Assembly: GCA_964592455.1 (NCBI GenBank)
Contig: CAZQDQ010000062.1
Coordinates: forward strand, 1-5,253
Reading direction: 5' to 3'
Origin: MFAQ01 sp964592455
Lineage (GTDB): Bacteria; Patescibacteriota; Microgenomatia; UBA1400; MFAQ01
DNA: 5,253 nt
Below, piece after piece: positions 1-5,176 of this stretch (its first letter is position 1; each line of letters starts with the position of its first letter). A program made the position numbers and the translations under genes. Below the pieces are notes generated by a model. It was not told where the DNA came from. It saw only the letters and a list, made by a program, of their open reading frames with translations, and searched no databases.

Positions 1-272
1 CTTTGATAGATTTTGTTTATGTAATTTTTAGAAGAATAATGAGTGGTAAGTCGCCAGTCTGGGGAGGGAATGATCATCTACACCATAAATTAATGGAGAT
101 TGGCTGGGGAAAGAGGAGAATTGCAGCTTTCTACTGGGTAATAACAGCTGTATTAGGAATTTTAGCTTTAAACTTTGAAGCTAGATATAAACTTGTGGCC
201 ATGATAGGATTGGTATTATTAATGGCAGTTTTTTGGATATGGCAGTACTTTGGGCATTACTCAAAGCGGTAA
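1..272 (+). CDS. WecA/MraY-like polyprenyl-phosphate sugar-1-phosphate transferase, C-terminal fragment
   Basis: The 5' part of this gene lies outside the window; about 90 C-terminal residues remain and end at TAA 270-272. The stretch GKSPVWGGNDHLHHKL carries the His-rich HLHH motif typical of the last cytoplasmic loop of the WecA/TagO/MraY glycosyltransferase-4 family. It is followed by two hydrophobic segments and a basic tail (HYSKR). Family members transfer a sugar-1-phosphate, usually GlcNAc-1-P, from a UDP-sugar to undecaprenyl phosphate at the inner face of the membrane, starting surface-glycan synthesis. The His motif and spacing look more like WecA/TagO than MraY, but the active-site Asp residues are not in view, so the substrate is not settled. 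The next gene overlaps its end by 34 bases, which suggests translational coupling. The TTG at 3-5 is almost certainly not the true start. Confidence 0.85.
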   Translation, partial: LIDFVYVIFRRIMSGKSPVWGGNDHLHHKLMEIGWGKRRIAAFYWVITAVLGILALNFEARYKLVAMIGLVLLMAVFWIWQYFGHYSKR

Positions 273-1168
273 GACCCAGACAGTGGGTAAAGAATTTAGC
301 TCTTTTTGCAGCCATTCTGTTTTCTGGTCAATTGTTTGCCGAAGGGGCAATAGTTAAAGTGCTTAGTGCTTTTGGCGTTTTTGTAATTTTGAGCAGTGTT
401 ACTTATCTCTTTAACGACCTTTGTGATATAGAACAAGACAGAAAACATCCGTATAAGAAGCAGAGACCTATTGCTTCTGGAAGCCTGCCAATAGCTATTG
501 CTGTTTTTGTAATAATTATTGGTTTGTTTGTTGGTTTTGTCTGGGCTTACATTTTGAATTTCTTTGTTTTTCTAAGCGCTTTATTTTATATATTGCTACA
601 AATCATTTACACAAAGTTTTTAAAAAAAGTACCGATTATGGACCTTATAATTATTGCGTCTGGATATTTAATCAGAGTTTATACCGGAGCATTTGTTATA
701 TCTGCCCATATGAATGTTTGGTTTTTAATGACAGTTATTTCTGCCTCGCTATTTTTAGCAGTAGGCAAAAGAAGAGGAGAAATGACTTTGTTGGCAAGTT
801 ATAAAGAAGGTGAAACCAGAGTAACATTAAAAAGGTATACCGAACAGCTGTTGGATATTTACACTTCTATGTTTGCAACAGCAACCTGGATCACTTACGC
901 AATGTTTAGCTTTAACCACCCTAAAATAGTTCCAGATGGTAAAGCTCTAACTCTTATTTCGGTACTACCGAGAACCTTGGCATCGGAGAAGTGGCTGATG
1001 GTAACTATTCCCTTGGTGGTATACGGAGTAATGAGGTACTTGCAGTTGATTTATGAGAGAAATGAAGGTGAGAGTCCAGAAAGGGTGATCCTGTCTGATA
1101 AGCCTCTACTGATTACTGGTGTTAGCTGGATAGTGCTTGTAATTGGAATAATTTACTACATAGGATAA
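239..1168 (+). CDS. UbiA-family polyprenyl-phosphate phosphoribosyltransferase (DPPR synthase-like)
   Basis: This is an integral membrane prenyltransferase-fold protein of about 309 residues with roughly eight to nine hydrophobic segments. The first Asp-rich motif reads NDLCDIEQD (about residues 59-67) and is followed by HPYKKQRPIASG. Together with RPRQWVKN near the N terminus and FLAVGKRRGEM in the middle, this is the signature of the decaprenyl-phosphate 5-phosphoribose synthase branch (Rv3806c type), not of quinone or heme prenyltransferases. Characterised members transfer phosphoribose from PRPP to a polyprenyl phosphate, giving the precursor of a lipid-linked arabinose or ribose donor. 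I chose ATG 239, which leaves a short basic N terminus before the conserved RPRQWVKN; an in-frame TTG at 233 is the alternative. No good Shine-Dalgarno is visible and the start lies inside the previous gene, so coupling is likely. The gene ends with TAA and an immediate second in-frame stop (TAG). Confidence 0.9.
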   Translation: MAVLWALLKAVRPRQWVKNLALFAAILFSGQLFAEGAIVKVLSAFGVFVILSSVTYLFNDLCDIEQDRKHPYKKQRPIASGSLPIAIAVFVIIIGLFVGFVWAYILNFFVFLSALFYILLQIIYTKFLKKVPIMDLIIIASGYLIRVYTGAFVISAHMNVWFLMTVISASLFLAVGKRRGEMTLLASYKEGETRVTLKRYTEQLLDIYTSMFATATWITYAMFSFNHPKIVPDGKALTLISVLPRTLASEKWLMVTIPLVVYGVMRYLQLIYERNEGESPERVILSDKPLLITGVSWIVLVIGIIYYIG

Positions 1169-1196
1169 TAGATCTCGGATGTCAGACTAGGACAAG

Positions 1197-2090
1197 TTAT
1201 TTGACTAGTTTGGCGTATTGGGTGGAAACAAAACCCCATTTACCAGTGGCGTATTGGATATTAAACCAACCTGAAGGGCTTGACTCTTTATAGGGGAAGG
1301 AGTCACCTGGGTTGACTTTGGCAAGTTCAGCAGAGTTTACACTGGCAGTTTCTCTGACTTTTAACCAGCCTGTAGGTGTGTCTAAAATTTCTACATAAGG
1401 CTTACTGAGACTAGCTGAAGTAGACGACTGTTTCGGTAGTGGTGTTATTGCGTTTGTTGGTGTTTTGGTTGGGGTAGCTGAAATAGATGGGGTGGCGGAA
1501 GGAGAGGCTGTGGGGAGAGGGGTGGGGACTATTTCCATGGTAGCCATGGTGAGGTTTAAATTAAGCCTGTAACCGTTTTGAGTAGCGGCGTTAACTATTT
1601 TGTCCTGAAAACCTGGAGAGGTAAAAGAAAAAACGTGTGGGCCGGCTGGAATGTCAACAGAAAGAGGGGTAAAACCCTGAGGTTTACCATCTATTGAAAC
1701 AGTTGCACTAGGTGGCATACTGATGACATTAACAGAGGAAGTGTCTTTGTTGCTAAGTTTTTCAAAATAGAGAGTATAACTATGTGATTTGTCTGGAGTT
1801 GGACCAAATTCTCTGTGAACAGTAGTAAGAGTACCACCAATAAGATTTACTTTTGTTTCCCATGTTTGTCCACTGTCAATAGCTGTCATTTGAATAGTGG
1901 TCATTCCTGGTTTAGCATTCTCTACGTAGTACGGAGTTTTTCCTACTGGTTTACCATCGATAACAACATTAGCATCGGGACTAGCAGTTACCTGAACACC
2001 GGCTTTTTTTGAAAAGGGATTTAGACTGCAGCCTCCCAAAACTAGAGATAGTAGAAGAACGAGAGTTAGTTTAACAGTCTTTGACCTCAT
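1197..2090 (-). CDS. Lipoprotein with two PEGA domains and a C-terminal SH3-like domain
   Basis: The 297-residue product starts with a basic, then hydrophobic signal peptide ending in a lipobox (LGGC, Cys21), so it should be lipidated and anchored outside the membrane. Two PEGA repeats follow, each with the SP-x-A-x-V-x-IDGKP-x-G-x-TP pattern, at about residues 32-75 and 119-182. Residues about 187-228 form a Thr/Pro/Ser/Ala-rich linker typical of surface proteins. Residues about 231-297 resemble a bacterial SH3 domain (GWLKVRETAS, a PGD turn, then GKWGFVSTQYAKLV). PEGA domains are surface and S-layer-associated modules and SH3b domains often bind cell-wall material, so an envelope-binding role is inferred; no catalytic motif is seen. 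The start has no Shine-Dalgarno. A TACAAT box (minus strand, 2096-2101) ends only five bases before the ATG, which would fit a leaderless transcript. The gene converges on the UbiA-family gene with 28 bases between stops and no clear terminator. Confidence 0.9.
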   Translation of the reverse strand: MRSKTVKLTLVLLLSLVLGGCSLNPFSKKAGVQVTASPDANVVIDGKPVGKTPYYVENAKPGMTTIQMTAIDSGQTWETKVNLIGGTLTTVHREFGPTPDKSHSYTLYFEKLSNKDTSSVNVISMPPSATVSIDGKPQGFTPLSVDIPAGPHVFSFTSPGFQDKIVNAATQNGYRLNLNLTMATMEIVPTPLPTASPSATPSISATPTKTPTNAITPLPKQSSTSASLSKPYVEILDTPTGWLKVRETASVNSAELAKVNPGDSFPYKESSPSGWFNIQYATGKWGFVSTQYAKLVK

Positions 2091-2118
2091 AATATATTGT
2101 AGTTTAGCACGAATACAA

Positions 2119-2133
2119 ATATTGTAACAATAT
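2119..2133. repeat. 15-base palindrome upstream of the lipoprotein gene
   Basis: Two 7-base arms, ATATTGT and ACAATAT, flank a single central base. The palindrome lies 28 bases upstream of the lipoprotein start, between it and the tRNA-derived element. Its size and symmetry fit a binding site for a dimeric regulator, and a TACAAT (minus strand) lies within it. It is AT-rich, so chance cannot be excluded. Confidence 0.35.
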
Positions 2134-2135
2134 AA

Positions 2136-2155
2136 TGAGGCCGGAGCGGGAATCG
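2136..2155 (-). repeat. Direct repeat of the tRNA-Cys 3' end, copy 1
   Basis: These 20 bases are identical to 2275-2294, which cover half the T-loop, the 3' T-stem strand, the 3' acceptor strand, the U discriminator and two bases beyond the tRNA-Cys gene. The copies are 139 bases apart in the same orientation, and identity stops abruptly on both sides. A tRNA 3' end repeated as a direct repeat is the usual footprint of site-specific integration, but partial duplication of the tRNA gene is equally possible here. Confidence 0.9.
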
Positions 2156-2233
2156 CCTACAGTAATTGTCTGCTGACAATTCTTCCGGCCAGGGCTCAGC
2201 GTCAGTCGCGCTTCCGCCCGTTCGATCCCCTCA
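2136..2233 (-). ncRNA. tRNA-derived structured element (remnant tRNA or small RNA)
   Basis: Read on the minus strand, this stretch has a perfect 7-base acceptor-like pairing, GGCCGGA (2184-2190) with TCCGGCC (2139-2145), the same acceptor sequence as the neighbouring tRNA-Cys. Only 38 bases lie between, too few for a normal tRNA. They include a perfect 7-bp hairpin (2164-2181, arms AATTGTC and GACAATT, loop AGCA) and a damaged T-arm. Just 5' of this is a second hairpin with paired segments 2192-2195/2216-2219 and 2198-2201/2209-2212. A further 8-base pairing joins 2223-2230 with 2148-2155 (one G-U) and would cross the acceptor pairing as a pseudoknot or compete with it. The segment 2220-2230 also resembles a T-arm piece in inverted orientation. 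No valid seven-base anticodon loop is found. A decayed tRNA copy is the simplest reading; a functional small RNA is possible but unproven. Confidence 0.45.
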
Positions 2234-2241
2234 ATATATTT

Positions 2242-2276
2242 CAAACTCTTTGTACCACAAGGGTACAAAGACTTTG
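2242..2276 (-). other. Strong hairpin abutting the tRNA-Cys 3' end
   Basis: An imperfect inverted repeat has ten consecutive pairs (2247-2256 with 2262-2271) around a five-base loop, one C-C mismatch, then four more pairs (2242-2245 with 2273-2276). On the minus strand it begins one base after the tRNA-Cys discriminator U. No T-run follows on either strand, so it is not a standard intrinsic terminator. It may affect tRNA 3' processing or separate the tRNA from the downstream element. Confidence 0.6.
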
Positions 2277-2294
2277 AGGCCGGAGCGGGAATCG
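2275..2294 (-). repeat. Direct repeat of the tRNA-Cys 3' end, copy 2 (inside the intact gene)
   Basis: This copy spans the 3' part of the intact tRNA-Cys gene plus two flanking bases and is identical over 20 bases to 2136-2155. If the repeat marks an integration event, this would be the copy that restores the tRNA. Confidence 0.9.
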
Positions 2295-2348
2295 AACCCG
2301 CGCATAGCGGTTTTGCAGACCGCGGCGTTTCCACTTCGCCATCCGGCC
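2277..2348 (-). tRNA. tRNA-Cys (anticodon GCA)
   Basis: The minus strand folds into a complete cloverleaf. The acceptor stem is GGCCGGA with TCCGGCC, the D-stem is GCG with CGC, and the anticodon stem is GCGGT with ACCGC around the loop CTGCAAA (anticodon GCA, complement at 2314-2316). A five-base variable loop and a T-arm, GCGGG with CCCGC around TTCGATT, complete it. The discriminator base is U (2277), the main cysteine identity base. CCA is not encoded. A weak -10-like TAAAAT lies at 2359-2364 on the minus strand, but no convincing -35, so the gene may have its own promoter or be read through from gap, which ends 42 bases upstream. Its 3' end is repeated at 2136-2155. Confidence 0.96.
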
Positions 2349-2390
2349 AAGTGAGCTTATTTTATCATTCAAAAACTTTAATTTGATACT

Positions 2391-3476
2391 CTAAAGTAAA
2401 TCTTGTGACCTTATAACTTCTTCCACCAGACGGTTGGAATAACCCCACTCATTGTCGTACCACGCTAAAACTTTGACCATGTCACCATCGACAACCCTGG
2501 TCATGTCAAGGTCGATAATGCTGGACTCTGGTCTGCCGATAATGTCAGAGGAGACTATTTTATCGCTCGTTACCGCGAGAATATTTTTATAGACAGGATT
2601 TTGGGAAGCATCGGTAAAAATTTGGTTTATTTCTTCGACAGAAGTTGTTCTCTTGGTTATGAAAGTAAAATCAGTAATGGAACCAGTAATAACTGGGACG
2701 CGCAAAGAAATACCATCAAAAAGATTTTTTAGCTGTGGTATTGCTTTAGTGGCGGCGATGGCAGCACCGGTACTAGTTGGAACAATGTTTTGAGAAGCGG
2801 CTCTGGCACGGCGCAAGTCCCTGTGAGAGTTATCCTGAAGATTTTGATCATCGGTAAACCCATGAACCGTAGTTAACATAGCCTTTAAAATACCAATTTT
2901 TGAGTGAATTATTTTGGCGACCGGGGCAACACTATTGGTAGTACAGGAGGCATTAGAAATAACTGAGTAACTACCAGTTCTATCTGTACCAAGGATACTG
3001 TCATCATTAACACCCAAAACAGTGGTGGGAATACCATCACCCTTGGCTGGAGCAGACAAAATAACAAGTTTTGCTCCACCCACCAGATGCTTATTAGCTT
3101 TTTCTAAACTAGTAAAAGCCCCGGTAGACTCTACAACGACCTGAGAATTATATTTAGCCCAGGGAATTTTTTCTGGCGATCTTTGGGCAAGAATTGGAAT
3201 TTTAATTTCTTTTTGTGGATGATTGATTAGTAAATATCCTAGTAGTGGATTGTCGTCAGTAACGGTTTCCGGGTTATTTACTTCTTCTGTGGTGATTTCA
3301 TAGGGGAGTGTGCCGTAGGCGGTGTCATATTTTAAAAGGTAAGCCCATCCAGAAACATTTAGAGATCCAGAAGTGTTAATAGCAGTGAGGTTTATATCGG
3401 AAAGGTGTTTACTTAGCCAGACTCTAGTTACAGATCTTCCTATACGACCAAAACCATTGATAGAGAAGTTAATCAT
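2391..3476 (-). CDS. gap: Glyceraldehyde-3-phosphate dehydrogenase, type I
   Basis: This cytoplasmic enzyme converts glyceraldehyde 3-phosphate, phosphate and NAD(P)+ to 1,3-bisphosphoglycerate. The Rossmann motif NGFGRIGR is at residues 7-14. The catalytic Cys178 lies in SNASCTTN, the catalytic His205 in TTVHGFTDDQ, the phosphate-site segment reads HRDLRRARAA, and the C-terminal signature is WYDNEWGYSNR. At 361 residues it is longer than the usual 330-340; the extra residues lie at about 60-90, before the conserved IPW. The position after IN that is Asp in NAD-specific enzymes is Thr35 (INTSG), suggesting relaxed or NADP-directed cofactor use. The gene is 27 bases downstream of pgk on the same strand, so the two steps are probably co-transcribed. 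The ATG is right for the family's N terminus but has no recognisable Shine-Dalgarno. It ends in TAG. Confidence 0.98.
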   Translation of the reverse strand: MINFSINGFGRIGRSVTRVWLSKHLSDINLTAINTSGSLNVSGWAYLLKYDTAYGTLPYEITTEEVNNPETVTDDNPLLGYLLINHPQKEIKIPILAQRSPEKIPWAKYNSQVVVESTGAFTSLEKANKHLVGGAKLVILSAPAKGDGIPTTVLGVNDDSILGTDRTGSYSVISNASCTTNSVAPVAKIIHSKIGILKAMLTTVHGFTDDQNLQDNSHRDLRRARAASQNIVPTSTGAAIAATKAIPQLKNLFDGISLRVPVITGSITDFTFITKRTTSVEEINQIFTDASQNPVYKNILAVTSDKIVSSDIIGRPESSIIDLDMTRVVDGDMVKVLAWYDNEWGYSNRLVEEVIRSQDLL

Positions 3477-3503
3477 TGTGGGCAGAAAAATAGTAAGCCT
3501 TAG

Positions 3504-4469
3504 TTAGCTTAGCATAGTTAAAAGGGGATGTGTGCCGATTGCTAAAAATTCTAACATACCCCCACCCCCTGTAGATACAAACCCATACTGGGTATCTGAA
3601 AAGCCCAAATTGTTCATAGCTTTGATAGTGTCTCCGCCACCTAGGATGGTTTTTTTGCTGGAGTTTGCTAATTTGCCAAGTAAAAAGGAAGTAGCCTTGG
3701 AGTGGACTTTATCCTCGAACTTACCTAAGGGACCATTAACAATTATTGTTTGAGACTGGTCTATGAGAGACTCTAGCCTCTGCAAGCCAGAATCATTTAT
3801 GTCTAGGCCGTCTACCGTCAAATCTTCTTTGTTGGCAAAGACACCACCCAAGAATAAATTATCAAACTTTAAGGAGAGTTTTTTTAGAATCTCAAGTTTT
3901 TCTGGCTTGGCGCCTGAGCCAATTAACAGAGTGGGTCGGAGGGGATTGTTTAGAAGATTGGTAAGGGTTTCAATCTCGTTGTCAAACTGGATGCCTGTGA
4001 AGGTGAGTAGCAAGTTTGGAACTAGACTTAAACTAGTACAAGGTCTGTGTGTAGCAAAAGCTTCGTAGACATAAACGTCAGCCCCAGCAGTTAATTCCCT
4101 AGCGAAATCTTCGTTTAAAGATTCCTCTCTTTTGTCAAATCTTAAGTTGTCACTCATAGAGATTTGACTTTCCCCCTTCCACCACTCCTCTGGAGAAAAA
4201 CCCGAAGAAATGAAGTTTATTTGCCTATTTATCAATCTTTTTAGCTCCTCTTGAACTGGTTTCAGGCTTAGACTGTCATCTTGGTGGCTTTTTGGTCTCC
4301 CTCTGTGCCCTATTAAGTGAATTTTGGAGGCATATTTTATACATAGCTCAAGGGTAGGGACTAGTTTTTTGAGCCTAAAGTTGTCTATCACCCTGCCACC
4401 CACAATATCAACATCTAGATCTGCTCTGATGAGAACGCGCTTCCCTCGTATTTGGTCGATTTTAATCAT
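3504..4469 (-). CDS. pgk: Phosphoglycerate kinase, shortened form
   Basis: The product transfers phosphate from 1,3-bisphosphoglycerate to ADP, giving ATP and 3-phosphoglycerate. Family landmarks occur in order: GKRVLIRADLDV (9-20), Arg32, HRGRPK (55-60), DNLRF (107-111), HR at 141-142, GSGAKPEK (184-191), NGPLGKFE (245-252), GGGDT (277-281) and STGGGG near the C terminus. At 321 residues it is much shorter than the usual 390-415. Most of the loss is in the nucleotide-binding domain, between GGVFANKEDL (about 208) and NGPLG (245). In the substrate motif the usual D-x-N-x-P reads D17-x-D19-x-D, replacing the conserved Asn and Pro, and the two Lys residues near 188 and 191 are one residue closer than usual. 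Other catalytic positions are kept, so an active divergent enzyme is likely. Start ATG 4469 has a good Shine-Dalgarno, GGAGG, five bases upstream. It leads the operon with gap. Confidence 0.93.
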   Translation of the reverse strand: MIKIDQIRGKRVLIRADLDVDIVGGRVIDNFRLKKLVPTLELCIKYASKIHLIGHRGRPKSHQDDSLSLKPVQEELKRLINRQINFISSGFSPEEWWKGESQISMSDNLRFDKREESLNEDFARELTAGADVYVYEAFATHRPCTSLSLVPNLLLTFTGIQFDNEIETLTNLLNNPLRPTLLIGSGAKPEKLEILKKLSLKFDNLFLGGVFANKEDLTVDGLDINDSGLQRLESLIDQSQTIIVNGPLGKFEDKVHSKATSFLLGKLANSSKKTILGGGDTIKAMNNLGFSDTQYGFVSTGGGGMLEFLAIGTHPLLTMLS

Positions 4470-4497
4470 TATGGCCTCCAGTTTAGCTTATTTTGGT

Positions 4498-4526
4498 TTG
4501 ACATAGCAAGTCTGATATGGTATGAT
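4498..4526 (+). promoter_or_regulatory. Sigma-70-type promoter of the M23 peptidase gene
   Basis: A perfect -35 box TTGACA (4498-4503) is followed by a 17-base spacer and a -10 box TATGAT (4521-4526, five of six to consensus). Transcription should start near 4533, giving a leader of about 53 bases before ATG 4586. The -10 is embedded in an 11-base palindrome (4519-4529), and the spacer carries one copy of a repeated GCAAGT half-site, which suggests regulation. Confidence 0.75.
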
Positions 4527-4550
4527 ACCGTCTACTTGCATTTAGCAAGT
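4504..4550. repeat. Repeated half-sites GCAAGT/ACTTGC around the promoter
   Basis: The hexamer GCAAGT occurs at 4506-4511 and 4545-4550, both within the octamer TAGCAAGT (4504-4511, 4543-4550), and in inverted form as ACTTGC at 4534-4539. One copy is in the promoter spacer and two lie just after the predicted transcription start, with the latter two starting 11 bases apart. The arrangement resembles an operator but could partly reflect the leader hairpin itself. Confidence 0.4.
4519..4529. promoter_or_regulatory. Palindrome GGTATGATACC centred on the -10 box
   Basis: Arms of five bases, GGTAT and ATACC, flank a central G and completely cover the -10 hexamer. A dimeric repressor bound here would block the promoter. 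Overlap with the AT-rich -10 makes chance symmetry possible, so an operator role is only suggested. Confidence 0.35.
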
Positions 4551-4555
4551 TTTTT
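4534..4555 (+). terminator. Terminator-like hairpin at the 5' end of the M23 transcript
   Basis: Arms ACTTGC (4534-4539) and GCAAGT (4545-4550) enclose a five-base loop and run directly into T residues (4550-4555), the form of a weak intrinsic terminator on the + strand. It begins almost at the predicted start of transcription and no + strand gene lies just upstream, so it cannot end an obvious upstream transcript. It may be a leader attenuator or a 5' stem that stabilises the mRNA. Confidence 0.5.
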
Positions 4556-4565
4556 GTGCCTGTAA

Positions 4566-4581
4566 GCGGGCTGTCGCCCGC
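4566..4581 (+). promoter_or_regulatory. GC-rich leader hairpin just before the M23 start codon
   Basis: Arms GCGGGC and GCCCGC pair perfectly around the loop TGTC, and the stem ends four bases before ATG 4586. It occupies the place where a ribosome binding site would be, and no Shine-Dalgarno is visible. The G+C content of the stem stands out in AT-rich surroundings, so an effect on translation initiation is plausible. Confidence 0.55.
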
Positions 4582-4585
4582 AAAT

Positions 4586-5176
4586 ATGATACAAAACAAA
4601 TACTTAAATAAAGCTACGTCCCACCCTATTTCTAGGGTGTTTAGACCATTTTTTGAGAGTAAGAGAATTAAGTCTATCTTAGGTGGAGTCTTTTCTATGA
4701 CAAGTTTAGCTTCTGGAATGTTCTTTTTACAAGGAGACACTTCCCTAATTGAGGCTAGTTTTAATCCGGTTACGCAGGAAATGATTATTGAAACTAAGCA
4801 TGGAATTTCCAACGTGGTTCCGAACATGACAGGTATTTCTCAAGAATTTCACTTGGGTCACCCGGGGATGGATATCACTGCCCCACTAGGCTCAAAAATA
4901 CTACCCCTTAAGAAAGGTAAGGTTGTTTTGGTCGCTAATACTAAAGCTGGCTACGGAAGATGGGTTGAGGTGGATCATGGTGATAACGTTAAGTCTCTTT
5001 ATGCTCACATGGGTAAGATTCAAGTTGAAGAAGGCGATGAGGTTGAGACTGACACAGCGCTAGGTGAAGTTGGCCTTACTGGTCGTACTACTGGTCCTCA
5101 TGTTCACATTGAAGTCTTTAAGGGTGAGTCTCGAATAAACCCCAGGGTTTATCTCCTATCTCTTCCCAAGAAATAA
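4586..5176 (+). CDS. M23 family (LytM-type) metallopeptidase, membrane-anchored
   Basis: The 196-residue product begins with a basic segment, then one hydrophobic stretch (about residues 28-48) that acts as signal anchor or signal peptide, placing the rest outside the membrane. The C-terminal M23 domain (about 85-190) has the full zinc-site set: His92 and Asp96 in HPGMD, His141 in LYAHMGK, and His172 and His174 in TGPHVHIEV. Active members of this family are glycyl-glycine or DD-endopeptidases that cut peptidoglycan cross-bridges. All metal ligands are present, so it is predicted active rather than a degenerate LytM activator. No wall-binding domain is seen. I chose ATG 4586; the GTG at 4556 would add ten residues but would put the GC-rich hairpin inside the coding region, and neither start has a Shine-Dalgarno. 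It is divergent from pgk and has its own strong promoter. Confidence 0.94.
   Translation: MIQNKYLNKATSHPISRVFRPFFESKRIKSILGGVFSMTSLASGMFFLQGDTSLIEASFNPVTQEMIIETKHGISNVVPNMTGISQEFHLGHPGMDITAPLGSKILPLKKGKVVLVANTKAGYGRWVEVDHGDNVKSLYAHMGKIQVEEGDEVETDTALGEVGLTGRTTGPHVHIEVFKGESRINPRVYLLSLPKK

Noticed and set aside
1187..1217. Inverted repeat ACTAG/CTAGT at the convergent gene ends, considered as a terminator
   Set aside because: There are only five pairs with a long loop and no T-run on either strand.
1535..1549. Inverted pair of CCATGG sites separated by three bases
   Set aside because: It lies inside the lipoprotein coding region (ATG GCT ACC ATG GAA on the minus strand) and is explained by codon content.
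2136..2233. SRP RNA, tmRNA, tRNA-Sec or HDV-like ribozyme for the structured element
   Set aside because: The GGAA and CAGCAG pieces do not form the SRP helix. There is no tmRNA tag or UCA anticodon loop, and the pairing order does not match the HDV nested pseudoknot.
2104..2354. Two short reading frames across the tRNA region, one containing an RPERESNPR-like peptide
   Set aside because: They are translations across the tRNA-Cys gene and the tRNA-derived element; this peptide is a familiar artefact of antisense tRNA sequence.
2349..2390. Possible terminator after gap
   Set aside because: Only weak AT-only pairings are present and there is no proper T-run, so read-through into tRNA-Cys is possible.
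4483..4827. 114-codon frame on the minus strand opposite the M23 gene
   Set aside because: It lies antisense to the strongly conserved M23 gene and its promoter, and shows no family motif.
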